Origin: an uncultured Christensenella sp.
Lineage (GTDB): Bacteria; Bacillota; Clostridia; Christensenellales; UBA1242
Length of the DNA: 43,039 nt
Direction: 5' to 3'
Assembly (NCBI GenBank): GCA_905195085.1
Contig: CAJJUK010000006.1
Span: 1-43,039, forward strand
The position numbers and the translations under genes are program-made. Below are positions 1 through 8,003 of this stretch, piece by piece (positions within the stretch are counted from its first letter, which is position 1; each line of letters begins with the position of its first letter). A model generated the notes under the pieces. The model searched no databases and had not been told where the DNA came from. It was given only the letters and a program-made list of their open reading frames with translations.

Positions 1-3
1 ACA

Positions 4-44
4 AAAAAAATAAACAAGCAATTATTTTTGCTTGTTATTTTTTA
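4..44 (-). terminator. Rho-independent terminator of the gene at 42-518
   Basis: Perfect 8-bp arms AACAAGCA (13-20) and TGCTTGTT (29-36) are followed on the minus strand by a T-rich run. The hairpin lies directly after the stop codon of the minus-strand gene. It could also terminate plus-strand transcription. Confidence 0.8.
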
Positions 45-518
45 TAATTTTATTTTTTCAGAAATTTCAGGATTTTTTTGAGGATTTTTAACTTCTTTAA
101 AATGTGAAATATTGTTGTCTTTAATTCTAAAAACAAAAATTTTGTTCTTTCCATCTTTGCCCTTAAACATATACAAGCCATTGTCATTTTCAATCAACAA
201 TCTGTGAGTTGTTTCCATGTCTGTTTCATTTTCAGTTTCATTTTTGTATGTGTAGTATACGCTCAAAGTTTTTCTTGGCAACTTATTTGTCATCTTCACA
301 TTTTCAACACAATCATTAATTTCACCTTTTTCATCAATTCTCTTAACTTTTTTATTCCCGACAAAAACCTGAACATAACGAGTTTTGATCATTCTGCCTG
401 ATTCATTTCTAATGTAATTTTCAATATCACTGCTCAACTCTTGCAAAGGTTTTGCTTTTGAAGACAACATTATGTCAAAAATATCTCTCCACTCGCCCAA
501 TAATCTAACTTCTTTCAT
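42..518 (-). CDS. hypothetical protein, 158 aa
   Basis: I do not recognise this protein. It is mostly charged and soluble, without a signal peptide or membrane segment. The N-terminal third looks helical and the rest looks beta-rich with many Lys and Asn. The start is supported by a strong GGAGG ribosome binding site (about 521-526), and a sigma-A-like promoter (TTGATT, 18-bp spacer, TACAAT) lies upstream at 547-576. The gene is monocistronic, diverges from glyS and has its own terminator. Codon use matches its neighbours. It is a real gene of unknown function. Confidence 0.7.
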   Translation of the reverse strand: MKEVRLLGEWRDIFDIMLSSKAKPLQELSSDIENYIRNESGRMIKTRYVQVFVGNKKVKRIDEKGEINDCVENVKMTNKLPRKTLSVYYTYKNETENETDMETTHRLLIENDNGLYMFKGKDGKNKIFVFRIKDNNISHFKEVKNPQKNPEISEKIKL

Positions 519-546
519 TATAACCTCCGGATAAAATACAGTATGT

Positions 547-576
547 ATTGTATCACTTTTAAATTATCAAAATCAA
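547..576 (-). promoter_or_regulatory. promoter of the gene at 42-518
   Basis: On the minus strand TTGATT (576-571) and TACAAT (552-547) are separated by 18 bp. The -10 box is preceded by TGA, an extended -10 element. Confidence 0.5.
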
Positions 577-605
577 TATCTTATCTTAATTTTTTATAAA
601 AATAT

Positions 606-634
606 TTGACATTCAATCTCTTTTATTGTAAACT
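606..634 (+). promoter_or_regulatory. promoter of the glyS T-box leader
   Basis: A consensus -35 TTGACA (606-611), a 17-bp spacer and a weaker -10 TAAACT (629-634) put the transcription start near 641. This fixes the T-box leader as short, because only about 80 nt lie between the start and the T-box core. Confidence 0.6.
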
Positions 635-640
635 TTTGAT

Positions 641-782
641 AGCTATGACGGAACTGGCAACTCCTGAGCAAACGCTTGTCGGCGTAAAGACAGTAATGAG
701 GTAAGAATTTTCTTACGAAATAGGGTGGAACAGCGGTTTTGGAAAATCGCCCCTGTGCTTTGTTTTGGCACAGTTTTTTTTA
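641..782 (+). ncRNA. T-box riboswitch controlling glyS, with intrinsic terminator
   Basis: The T-box core AGGGTGGAACAGCGG (722-736) can pair with the downstream GCCCCT segment to form the antiterminator, whose inner helix is GCG/CGC around a TTTT/AAAA stem. The competing terminator has arms CTGTGC (753-758) and GCACAG (768-773) followed by a run of T. A clean stem III (GTAAG/CTTAC) lies just before the core. The family senses uncharged tRNA through a specifier codon. A GGC glycine codon lies in a small loop closed by GGA/TCC at about 651-665, which fits the downstream glycyl-tRNA synthetase. The stem I region is much shorter than usual, so the specifier assignment is tentative. Confidence 0.85.
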
Positions 783-817
783 TTAATTTTGTGCTGAAAA
801 ATTAAAAGGAGAATCAT

Positions 818-2203
818 ATGGAAGAAAAAACAAATTTAACAATGGACAAAATTGTCAACCTTTGCAAAGCGAGAGGTTTTGTGTTTCCAGGAAGTGAAAT
901 CTATGGAGGTCTTGCCAACAGTTGGGACTATGGCCCAATTGGAAGCGAACTCAAGAAAAACATCAAAGAACTTTGGTGGAAAAGATTTGTTCATGAAAAT
1001 GAATATAATGTCGGTATTGACGCCGCAATCATCATGAATCCAAGAGTTTGGCAAGCAAGTGGTCACCTTACCAACTTTTCTGACCCTTTGATTGATTGTA
1101 AAAGTTGCAAACAACGTTTCCGTGCTGATAATTTGATTAAAGAATTTTCCAAAGGGACTATTTCTGCAGAAGGAATGTCCAGAGAAGACATGGAAAAATA
1201 TATTCAAGAAAACAAAGTTAAATGTCCAAACTGCGGACACAGCAATTTCACAGGGCTTAGAAATTTCAATTTGATGTTTAAAACTTTCATGGGCGTGACA
1301 GAAGATGCAAAAAATGAAGTTTATTTGCGTCCAGAAACCGCCCAAGCAATGTTTGTTGACTATAAAAATGTTGTCAGAACACAAAGACCAAAAATGCCTT
1401 TTGGTATTGCTCAAATGGGCAGAAGTTTCAGAAACGAAATCACTCCAGGAAATTTCATTTTCAGAACCAGAGAATTTGAACAAATGGAACTTGAATTTTT
1501 CTGCAAACCTGGAACTGACCTTGAATGGTTTGAATATTACAAAAACCAAATGAGAACTTGGCTTTATGACCTTGGAATCAAAAAAGAAAACTTGAGAGAA
1601 AGAAATCACTCAAAAGAAGAACTGAGTTTCTATAGCAAGGCTACTTGCGACTTTGAATTTTTATTCCCTTTTGGTTGGGGAGAACTTTGGGGAATTGCAG
1701 ACAGAACAGACTATGACCTTACTCAACATCAAAAAGCAAGTGGGGAAAATATGGAATATATTGACCCTGTCACAAATGAAAAATACATTCCTTATGTTGT
1801 TGAACCTGCCCTTGGTGTTGACAGAATGTTCTTGACAATTCTCTGCAATGCTTATGCAGAAGAAACAGTTGGAGAAAACGACACAAGAGTTGTTCTTCAT
1901 CTTATTCCTGCTCTTGCTCCTTACAAAGTTGCGGTTTTGCCACTTTCTAAAAAACTTTCAGAAAAAGCAAAAGAAGTTTATCGCAAACTTTCAAAATCAT
2001 TCAATTGCGACTATGACGAAGCAGGCTCAATTGGAAAAAGATATCGCCGTGAAGACGAAATTGGAACTCCTTATTGCGTAACTATTGATTTTGACACCTT
2101 GGAAGATGACACTGTCACAATCCGTGACCGTGACACAATGGAGCAAATTCGTCTTTCAATACCTGAAATCGAAGATTATATTAGAGAAAAAATCAAATTT
2201 TAA
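818..2203 (+). CDS. glyS: glycyl-tRNA synthetase, single-chain type
   Basis: This cytoplasmic class II aminoacyl-tRNA synthetase charges tRNA-Gly with glycine. It is the homodimeric single-chain type found in many Firmicutes, archaea and eukaryotes, not the alpha2beta2 type. At 461 residues it has the family's length. Visible features are the N-terminal glycine-binding segment around GLANSWDYGP, two Cys-x2-Cys pairs (CKSC and CPNC), the motif 2 region RPETAQ and FRNEITP, and motif 3 near GVDRMF, followed by a C-terminal anticodon-binding domain. The start has an AAAGGAG site 6 nt upstream. The T-box leader places it under control of uncharged tRNA-Gly. It is transcribed alone and has a strong terminator. 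Confidence 0.97.
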   Translation: MEEKTNLTMDKIVNLCKARGFVFPGSEIYGGLANSWDYGPIGSELKKNIKELWWKRFVHENEYNVGIDAAIIMNPRVWQASGHLTNFSDPLIDCKSCKQRFRADNLIKEFSKGTISAEGMSREDMEKYIQENKVKCPNCGHSNFTGLRNFNLMFKTFMGVTEDAKNEVYLRPETAQAMFVDYKNVVRTQRPKMPFGIAQMGRSFRNEITPGNFIFRTREFEQMELEFFCKPGTDLEWFEYYKNQMRTWLYDLGIKKENLRERNHSKEELSFYSKATCDFEFLFPFGWGELWGIADRTDYDLTQHQKASGENMEYIDPVTNEKYIPYVVEPALGVDRMFLTILCNAYAEETVGENDTRVVLHLIPALAPYKVAVLPLSKKLSEKAKEVYRKLSKSFNCDYDEAGSIGKRYRREDEIGTPYCVTIDFDTLEDDTVTIRDRDTMEQIRLSIPEIEDYIREKIKF

Positions 2204-2205
2204 TT

Positions 2206-2248
2206 AAAAAAATCATCTAAAAAACAAAAATTTTAGATGATTTTTTTA
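2206..2248 (+). terminator. terminator of glyS
   Basis: A 12-bp perfect stem, AATCATCTAAAA (2211-2222) with its complement at 2231-2242, is followed by a T run directly after the glyS stop codon. Confidence 0.9.
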
Positions 2249-2254
2249 AACCCC

Positions 2255-2285
2255 TTGACTCCCCCCCCCGCCATTGATGTATTAT
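2255..2285 (+). promoter_or_regulatory. promoter with C9 tract in the spacer, upstream of the glycosyltransferase gene
   Basis: TTGACT (2255-2260) and TATTAT (2280-2285) are separated by 19 bp. The spacer begins with nine consecutive C residues (2261-2269), which is very unusual in this AT-rich sequence. Loss or gain of one or two C by slippage would move the spacer towards or away from the optimal 17 bp. Confidence 0.55.
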
Positions 2286-2317
2286 AAGAACGATAATATG
2301 CTAAAGAGGTTTTTATT

Positions 2318-3598
2318 ATGTCTACTTATGATATCATCAATACGGTTGTTTGGAATGTTTTTGCTGCCCTAATGTTATATCAAATATTGTTTGTTATCAT
2401 TGGATTGTTTAAAGTTAAAAGATACAAACCTGCAAAAAAACAACATGAGTATGCCATTTTAATTGCTGGAAGAAACGAAGAGGCCGTAATCGGACAACTT
2501 ATTGACAGCATAAAAAATCAAAATTATGATATGACAAAGATAAAAATTTTTGTTTGTGCAGACAATTGTTCTATAAATGACAAAACTGCTGAAATTGCAA
2601 GACAAAAAGGAGCAATAGTTTATGAAAGACACGACCTTTCAAAAATAGGGAAGTGTTATCCTTTGGATTTGATGTTGAAAAATATGGTTAGAGATTTTCC
2701 TGATTATCATCCAGAAGGATTTTTTGTTTTTGATGCCGACAACATTCTCGACAAAAACTATATATTAAAAATGAATGATGCTTTTGATAGCGGAGAAAAA
2801 ATTATCACTTCTTACAGAGCTTCAAAAAATTTTGACCAAAGTTTGATGGCAATGGGCTCTTCTGTTGGATTTATTCGTGAATGTCGTTTTTTACATGCAC
2901 CAAGAAATCTTTTAAATTTATCTACATTTGTTTCTGGAACAGGATTTTTGATATCTTCAGAAGTTTTTGACTATAAAAAAGGTTGGGACTACAACACTAT
3001 TTCTGAAGATTATCAACTGACTTGTGATAAGGTTATCAAAGGAACAAGGGTTGCATATTGTGACGATGCGATTTTTTATGACGAACAACCCACAACATTA
3101 AAACAAACTTATCGACAAAGGCTCAGATGGCAAAAAGGTTGTTACATAATTTTTGGAATGTTTCTTGGAAATCTTCTTTTCAAAATGGTCAATACTCTCA
3201 AATTCACATTTTTTGATTTTATTATTCATCTTAGTCCAATTCCTCTTTGTTCAACTTCTTGGGCTTTGTTCAATGGTCTTTGGGCTTTTATAGAATGTGT
3301 TGTAAAAATTATTGCTGGAGAACCTTTTGCTCTCACAGTTGGGCTTCTTTTGTTGAGTTTGCTTAAATTTTTTGCATTGTTATATTTAGGCTTTTTCATT
3401 TATGGTTCCCTTTCGGTTTTAAAAGATTGGAAAAGAATCAAAACCACCAATAAAAAGAAAATTCTTTCTATGTTAGCATATCCAATTTTTATGTTTTCTT
3501 TAATTCCTATCCCTTTCATCTCTCTTTTCAAAAAAATTGAATGGAAACCTATTAAACATTCTTCATCAAAAACCGTTTCAGACATTGAAAAACAATAA
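2318..3598 (+). CDS. membrane glycosyltransferase, family 2
   Basis: This is probably a processive GT2 enzyme that transfers sugar units from a nucleotide sugar to a surface polysaccharide or glycolipid. An N-terminal membrane helix (about 10-32) leads into a GT-A domain with LIAGRNEE, the FDADN metal-binding motif near residue 140, SEDYQ near 229 and the QRLRW signature near 267. The D, D, ED, QxxRW set is typical of processive enzymes of the cellulose synthase/NAG-transferase type. Two to three C-terminal membrane segments follow (about 280-395). The start has an AAAGAGG site. It is flanked by terminators and so is monocistronic. The C9-containing promoter suggests variable expression. The substrate cannot be deduced. 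Confidence 0.88.
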   Translation: MSTYDIINTVVWNVFAALMLYQILFVIIGLFKVKRYKPAKKQHEYAILIAGRNEEAVIGQLIDSIKNQNYDMTKIKIFVCADNCSINDKTAEIARQKGAIVYERHDLSKIGKCYPLDLMLKNMVRDFPDYHPEGFFVFDADNILDKNYILKMNDAFDSGEKIITSYRASKNFDQSLMAMGSSVGFIRECRFLHAPRNLLNLSTFVSGTGFLISSEVFDYKKGWDYNTISEDYQLTCDKVIKGTRVAYCDDAIFYDEQPTTLKQTYRQRLRWQKGCYIIFGMFLGNLLFKMVNTLKFTFFDFIIHLSPIPLCSTSWALFNGLWAFIECVVKIIAGEPFALTVGLLLLSLLKFFALLYLGFFIYGSLSVLKDWKRIKTTNKKKILSMLAYPIFMFSLIPIPFISLFKKIEWKPIKHSSSKTVSDIEKQ

Positions 3599-3627
3599 AA
3601 AACTTGTCAAAATGACAAGTTTTTTTG
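3595..3627. terminator. bidirectional terminator between convergent genes
   Basis: Arms AACTTGTCA (3601-3609) and TGACAAGTT (3613-3621) have a 3-nt loop, with A-rich and T-rich flanks on the two sides. It serves both the glycosyltransferase gene and the convergent small gene at 3636. Confidence 0.85.
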
Positions 3628-3635
3628 ATAAATTC

Positions 3636-3869
3636 TTAGTCTAACCAAATAACTTTTCCCATAACAAGAAGAGTGATAATGTCAACAAGCCAGAAAATTG
3701 CTGGGCAGAAGAACAACATCAAAACTGCAAGAACAATTCCAAGTGCATTTTCTTTGCTTATTGAACGGCAAAGACGATATACAGCCCACAAAATGTCAAG
3801 AACTGGCAAAGCAAAAATAACTTTTACTATAAGTGGTAAATCGTCAAAAAACTTGATTACATCTTTCAT
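3636..3869 (-). CDS. small membrane protein, 77 aa (paralog of the next gene)
   Basis: This is a short integral membrane protein of unknown function with two or three predicted hydrophobic segments (about 12-33 and 44-72). Its C-terminal half, with FWLVDIITLLVMGKV, resembles VWICDLVLMIVSKHI in the neighbouring gene at 3935-4168. Both have Trp-x2-Asp inside the last hydrophobic stretch, so the two are probably diverged duplicates. The start has an AAAGGAG site. A hairpin separates it from the upstream paralog, so it may be transcribed alone or by read-through. Confidence 0.65.
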   Translation of the reverse strand: MKDVIKFFDDLPLIVKVIFALPVLDILWAVYRLCRSISKENALGIVLAVLMLFFCPAIFWLVDIITLLVMGKVIWLD

Positions 3870-3893
3870 CTTTTCTTTCTCCTTTTAAACAAT

Positions 3894-3925
3894 CAAAAAG
3901 ACAACATCCAACGGTTGTCTTTTCA
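3894..3925 (-). terminator. terminator between the two small membrane protein genes
   Basis: Ten-base arms AAAAGACAAC (3896-3905) and GTTGTCTTTT (3914-3923) are followed by T on the minus strand. The hairpin lies just after the stop of the gene at 3935. Confidence 0.75.
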
Positions 3926-3934
3926 TTTGTGATT

Positions 3935-4168
3935 TTAGACATTCAAAAGTCTCATGATGTGTTTGCTTACAATCATCAATACAAGGTCGCAAATCCAAAC
4001 AATGTTGAAACCAAAGATAAGTCTGATAAGTCCTGCAACGATTTTGCCCTCAGAAAATCTTGTGCAAGCACCAAGAATCCAAGCTGTAACAGGAATGATT
4101 GCAAGGATAAGACTTACAACATATCCCAAACCAAAATAATCTGATTTTCTAGATGATTTCTTTGCCAT
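3935..4168 (-). CDS. small membrane protein, 77 aa, TM2-like
   Basis: This protein has a basic N-terminus (KKSSRKSDYFG) followed by two hydrophobic segments (about 14-36 and 46-68) joined by a short charged loop. The arrangement of a G-x-GY start, two helices and a basic C-terminal tail resembles small TM2-type membrane proteins, but I cannot assign it firmly to a family. The start is supported by AAAAGGAG. It shares the W-x2-D motif of the last helix with the gene at 3636. The function is unknown. Confidence 0.65.
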   Translation of the reverse strand: MAKKSSRKSDYFGLGYVVSLILAIIPVTAWILGACTRFSEGKIVAGLIRLIFGFNIVWICDLVLMIVSKHIMRLLNV

Positions 4169-4349
4169 AACCCCTCTCTCCTTTTAAAATTATTTGTAAT
4201 TTTTTCTTACATAATAATTTTAAACCTTAAACTTTAGAATGTCAAGAATTTAGACTCAATTAAATATATGAATTTAAAAATTTTTAAATACCTTTTTCAT
4301 AATAATTTTATTATTCTTTCAAATAATATGTTCAAGGAGGAATTAAATA

Positions 4350-4550
4350 ATGAAAGAAGAGTTAAATTCTGGCGTTCGTTGCAATGTGAATGATTGTGTT
4401 TACAACGACAAAGGCGCAAACTGCAACAAACTCGTGATTGATGTGTCTATGGGAGAAAAAAGTTATCTTCCAGAAGGAGAAACTCCTCATTTTTGCAAGA
4501 GTTACATCTGCAAAGAATGCAACGGTTCAATTGACGAAGCAGAAGAGTGA
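4350..4550 (+). CDS. DUF1540 domain protein, 66 aa
   Basis: This is a small Cys-rich soluble protein of the DUF1540 family, common in Clostridia. It shows the pattern C-N-V-N-D-C-x-Y-N followed by a third Cys, then CKSYIC and a final Cys (CNGS). The spaced cysteines suggest zinc or another metal site, but the biochemical role is not known. The start has a perfect AAGGAGG. An AT-rich inverted repeat (AATAAT-TTT-ATTATT, 4301-4315) lies about 35 nt upstream, and a terminator follows directly. Confidence 0.88.
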   Translation: MKEELNSGVRCNVNDCVYNDKGANCNKLVIDVSMGEKSYLPEGETPHFCKSYICKECNGSIDEAEE

Positions 4551-4562
4551 AAAATCAAAAAG

Positions 4563-4598
4563 AAAAAGACCGCATCAAAACATGCTGTCTTTTTTTGT
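4563..4598. terminator. bidirectional terminator after the DUF1540 gene
   Basis: An interrupted stem (AAAAGAC-c-GCAT with ATGC-t-GTCTTTT) is followed by seven T. It overlaps the 3' end of the convergent peptidase gene and probably terminates both. Confidence 0.8.
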
Positions 4599-5300
4599 TA
4601 AGAATGTCCAACCAAGCATACTTCTGAACAAACTTGCCCAATAGGTCAACCTTGCGCTATCCAAAAATTCTTTACATTTCTTTACTTCTTCTTCTGTTAA
4701 GAATTCTCTCAAAAAATCTAACGCAAAGACTGATGCTTCTTTTTCTATTTGTATTTCTTTATACTTAAGAAAAATGGCGAAAATGAATATTAATAGTCCA
4801 AGACCTAAGCACACAAGTCCGACAATCAGATAGACCACCTCTTCCAAAACCCCAAAGACTTGAAGAAGACTTAAAACAGCACCCACAAGCACCACCGGTA
4901 AGAAGAAAAACCCACAAATTTTTCCTGTTCTTCTCATCTTCCAATGTTTTTTTAATTTGTCCCCTGTCGCATCTTGTTTTGCATGTCCTAACTCGTGTGA
5001 AACAATAGCAAGAGAAGCCAAACTGTTTGAAGCCATTGTCTTTTGACTTAAAGCAACAATTCCTGCACTGTAGTGATCTTGATATTCCGGACAAGCCATG
5101 ATTTGAAGTCTGCTTTGAAAATGTTTTTTGTTTATCGCACCAACATAATCAAGCGTGCTTATTCCATAGCTGTTTTTATATTGGTTGGTCTTTTTGAGAT
5201 TTTCTGTGTAATTGTCAAAAGAGAAACTTGCAACAGCAAGTGCAAAACACAAAAAGATGGCAAAAACTATTACAATCCCAACAACTATATATGTTAACAT
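4575..5300 (-). CDS. YugP-type membrane zinc metallopeptidase
   Basis: This belongs to the neutral zinc metallopeptidase family (Zn_peptidase_2, YugP). It has an N-terminal membrane helix (about 3-25), the HELGH zinc motif at residues 102-106, two central helices (about 130-180) and a C-terminal cytosolic or interfacial helical region. At 241 residues it has the usual length. Members are thought to process or degrade membrane proteins, but the substrates are unknown. There is no ribosome binding site upstream. Instead a TATAAT box ends 6 nt before the ATG, which predicts a leaderless mRNA. It is the last minus-strand gene before the division cluster. Confidence 0.9.
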   Translation of the reverse strand: MLTYIVVGIVIVFAIFLCFALAVASFSFDNYTENLKKTNQYKNSYGISTLDYVGAINKKHFQSRLQIMACPEYQDHYSAGIVALSQKTMASNSLASLAIVSHELGHAKQDATGDKLKKHWKMRRTGKICGFFFLPVVLVGAVLSLLQVFGVLEEVVYLIVGLVCLGLGLLIFIFAIFLKYKEIQIEKEASVFALDFLREFLTEEEVKKCKEFLDSARLTYWASLFRSMLGWTFLTKKDSMF

Positions 5301-5306
5301 GGTTAT

Positions 5307-5335
5307 ATTATATATTAAAATTCATATTTAATCAA
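5307..5335 (-). promoter_or_regulatory. promoter predicting a leaderless mRNA for the YugP-type gene
   Basis: TTGATT (5335-5330), a 17-bp spacer and TATAAT (5312-5307) are followed by six bases and then the ATG at 5300. The expected start of transcription is the A of the start codon. No purine-rich ribosome binding site lies between. Confidence 0.6.
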
Positions 5336-5360
5336 ATGCTTATGGAAGATTGTTTGAATT

Positions 5361-7256
5361 TCATGTCACTAAAAGAACGACGCTTCCTTTATAAATTTTC
5401 GTGCCAGCTGGTGGAAGTTGTTTTGTTATGATTGAACCATCTCCGTCTATTTCATATTCAAGTCCAACCTTTTTCAACTCTGCGACCGCATTTGCCAAAC
5501 TTAAACCAACAACTTGAGGCATTATAACTTCTTCCAAAACCACTGATGGGTCATCTTTTGGAATGTTGTAAAACTCAAACAGTTGACTGAAGAAACTTTT
5601 TCCGTATGGTGCTGCCACAAGTGAGCCATAATATGCACCGGCACTTGGTTCGTCCACCAAAATCATGAAAAGATATTTCGGATTGTCTGCGGGATAGGTT
5701 CCGATGAAACTTGAAATATATTTCCCATTTGCAATCTTTCCGTTCTCGTCATACTTTTGTGCCGTTCCGGTTTTTCCACCAACATTGTATCCTTCAACAA
5801 AGGTATAATCTCCTGTTTTGTTTTCCGCTTTCTGAAGAAGACCATTGACAATCTCACTTGTTGCTTCGGAAATTATTCGTTTTTCTTTGATTTGTGGAGT
5901 GTAGGTCACATTGCCATCGACATCTGTGATTTCTTTGATAACCGTTGGGGTGTGATAAACTCCGCCATTTGTAATGCCTGCGACAATGGAAAGAAGTTGA
6001 ATTGGTGTGACGGCGATTGCATGTCCAAATCCCATTCTCGCCAGGTCCACAGTTTTAACCGATGACTTTGGCATCAAAATTCCCGCACTTTCTCCATTTA
6101 TGGTTATCCCTGTCTTTTGCCCAAGTCCAAATTTTTCCATGTAAGAATAAAATCTGTCAACACCAAGCCTTAATGCCAAATCCATAAAACAGCAGTTGCA
6201 AGAATTGGCAAAGGCTTCGGCAAGTGTTTGATTTCCATGTCCTATTGTCTTCCAACATTTGATTCTCTGGCCGTCCACAATTCTATATCCTGGGCAATAG
6301 AAATGGTCGTCAAGGCTGACAACACCCGCTTCCAATGCTGCAGCAACCGTTAAAATTTTGAAGGTTGAACCTGGTTCATAAGTGTCTGTGACTGCTTTCA
6401 TTTTTGACTGCTCGAAAAGTGCGGTCAGGTCATCACGTGGCGGTTCGTTCAAATCAAAACTTGGTTTTGACGAAATTGCCAAAACCTGACTTGTTTCAGC
6501 ATCCATAACAATTCCTGTGACACTTTTTGCTTCCTGTTCAGAATATGCCTGTTCCAAAATCTGTTCCAACAAAATTTGAATTTTGCTGTTCGCTGTCAAG
6601 GTCACATCATCTCCAGCAATGCCACTGACATAATATCTTATGCTTCCACCAATTTCTTTTCCTTGCAAGTCGCTTTGCACATAACTGTATCCATCTGTTC
6701 CAGTCAAGTAATCATTCAAATATGCTTCAAGTCCCGCTTGTCCTTCGTTGTCAATTGATGAAAAACCCAAAAGCTGAGTAAGCAAATTTCCATAGACATA
6801 ATACCTTCCAACATTTTCTGTCAAATAGACTCCATCAAGTTTTTCTTTGTAAATTTGTTCTGCCATGTCCGCATCAACTTGCATTTTGAGCAAAACTTCT
6901 GAAATATTTTTCTTGGAAACTTTTTCAAGTGTCGATTGAAAATCAAGCCCAAGCAAATTTGAAAGAACTGTTGCAGTGTGCGTTGGACTTTTAACTTCCC
7001 TGCCTCTGACATAGACATCATAGGTTGTGTAACTTACTGCCAAAGTGTCTCCAGTGCTGTCAAAAAAAGAACCTCTTGAAGCGGTCAATGACAAATCTCT
7101 CGTCCACTGATCAGTTGCTTTTCTCTGAAGTTCTTTTCCATTGATTATTTGCACGACAAAAAGCCTAACTGATAGGCTACAAAATACAAATAACAAAACT
7201 AAACATACTGCTTTAATTCTTTTTTGCAAGGAATGAAGAGTGTAAGGTTTTTGCAA
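5361..7256 (-). CDS. ftsI: penicillin-binding protein 2 / FtsI-type transpeptidase with C-terminal PASTA domain
   Basis: This class B penicillin-binding protein cross-links septal (or, for SpoVD-like members, spore cortex) peptidoglycan. A short cytoplasmic tail and one membrane helix (about 15-38) lead to the dimerisation domain and then the transpeptidase domain, with STFK (serine 297), SCN (352-354) and KTGT near 494. The last 60 residues form one PASTA domain. The longer reading frame starts at TTG 7292, but a GGAGG site followed 6 nt later by TTG 7256 is the better start. It lies 2 nt after the stop of the preceding gene, so translation is probably coupled. Length is 631 residues. Position after rsmH and an ftsL-like gene fits the division role. 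Confidence 0.93.
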   Translation of the reverse strand: MQKPYTLHSLQKRIKAVCLVLLFVFCSLSVRLFVVQIINGKELQRKATDQWTRDLSLTASRGSFFDSTGDTLAVSYTTYDVYVRGREVKSPTHTATVLSNLLGLDFQSTLEKVSKKNISEVLLKMQVDADMAEQIYKEKLDGVYLTENVGRYYVYGNLLTQLLGFSSIDNEGQAGLEAYLNDYLTGTDGYSYVQSDLQGKEIGGSIRYYVSGIAGDDVTLTANSKIQILLEQILEQAYSEQEAKSVTGIVMDAETSQVLAISSKPSFDLNEPPRDDLTALFEQSKMKAVTDTYEPGSTFKILTVAAALEAGVVSLDDHFYCPGYRIVDGQRIKCWKTIGHGNQTLAEAFANSCNCCFMDLALRLGVDRFYSYMEKFGLGQKTGITINGESAGILMPKSSVKTVDLARMGFGHAIAVTPIQLLSIVAGITNGGVYHTPTVIKEITDVDGNVTYTPQIKEKRIISEATSEIVNGLLQKAENKTGDYTFVEGYNVGGKTGTAQKYDENGKIANGKYISSFIGTYPADNPKYLFMILVDEPSAGAYYGSLVAAPYGKSFFSQLFEFYNIPKDDPSVVLEEVIMPQVVGLSLANAVAELKKVGLEYEIDGDGSIITKQLPPAGTKIYKGSVVLLVT

Positions 7257-7258
7257 GA

Positions 7259-7963
7259 TTAACCTCCAAACAACCCTCCTAAGAAAGAACAAAGTTTGTC
7301 AAACCAATTGCTGTATTCTCCCAAATCTCCAGCATCCAACAAATCGTCAGGATAAGTTTCAATGATTTCCATACCTTGTTTTGCTGTGTCAAGTTTGTAG
7401 ATGTTTTGCAGATATTTCGCCAAATTGAGTTTATAAGTTTCATCAATTTGAATAAATTGAGTGTTCATATTGTCAATCAAAATGGTGTTTGTTACACAGA
7501 CAACAGCACTCGCACCAAGTGCACAAGCAAGGGCAATTCCCGCCACTTTTTTCTTGTTGACACTCTTTGTTTTTGTTTTCTTTTTCAGTTTGACAATCTT
7601 TTTGTTCTCTTCAATCAAATCATAGTTGGGTTTTTCAATGATGTTTTGAGAGACTTTTGCTTGTGGTTTTTGTTCTTGAACAATTTCTTCTTCATTTTTT
7701 GTATTTTCAAATTGCTGTTGAATCAAAACTTCTTTGTCGATTTTGAACTGCTCTTCTGCTTTTTTCTCTTCCTGTCTTTTGACATCACCAATTGTCATAT
7801 CTTCCAAGGAGTTTAAATATTCGGTTTTTAAAGTTGTTTGCTGTGCTTGTGGTTTTGATTCTTCTTTGACTTTAAGTTTGATCGAAACACTTGGTTTTTC
7901 TTGGGTTTTGCTGGTTGTTACTTCTTTTTTTTCTGTTTCTTTTTCCACAATAAGTCTGTCCAT
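7259..7963 (-). CDS. FtsL-like division protein with long cytoplasmic tail
   Basis: The gene sits between rsmH and ftsI, where ftsL normally lies. FtsL is a bitopic protein that joins FtsB/DivIC and activates septal synthesis. Here a Lys/Glu/Gln-rich tail of about 145 residues precedes one membrane helix (about 147-168), and only about 65 residues lie outside. True FtsL has a short tail and a clear leucine-zipper coiled coil. The outer part here is short and ends in a Gly-rich segment (GGLFGG) whose codons also carry the ribosome binding site of ftsI. The name rests mainly on position and topology. The start has AAGGAGG upstream. Confidence 0.65.
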   Translation of the reverse strand: MDRLIVEKETEKKEVTTSKTQEKPSVSIKLKVKEESKPQAQQTTLKTEYLNSLEDMTIGDVKRQEEKKAEEQFKIDKEVLIQQQFENTKNEEEIVQEQKPQAKVSQNIIEKPNYDLIEENKKIVKLKKKTKTKSVNKKKVAGIALACALGASAVVCVTNTILIDNMNTQFIQIDETYKLNLAKYLQNIYKLDTAKQGMEIIETYPDDLLDAGDLGEYSNWFDKLCSFLGGLFGG

Positions 7964-8003
7964 ATATTATATTTTCCTCCTTTTTGTCATATTCACTAAA
8001 GAT

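Noticed and set aside
836..1609. 257-residue open frame on the minus strand
   Set aside because: It is antisense to glyS, whose motifs are unmistakable. The Phe/Cys/His-rich composition is an artefact of the complementary frame.
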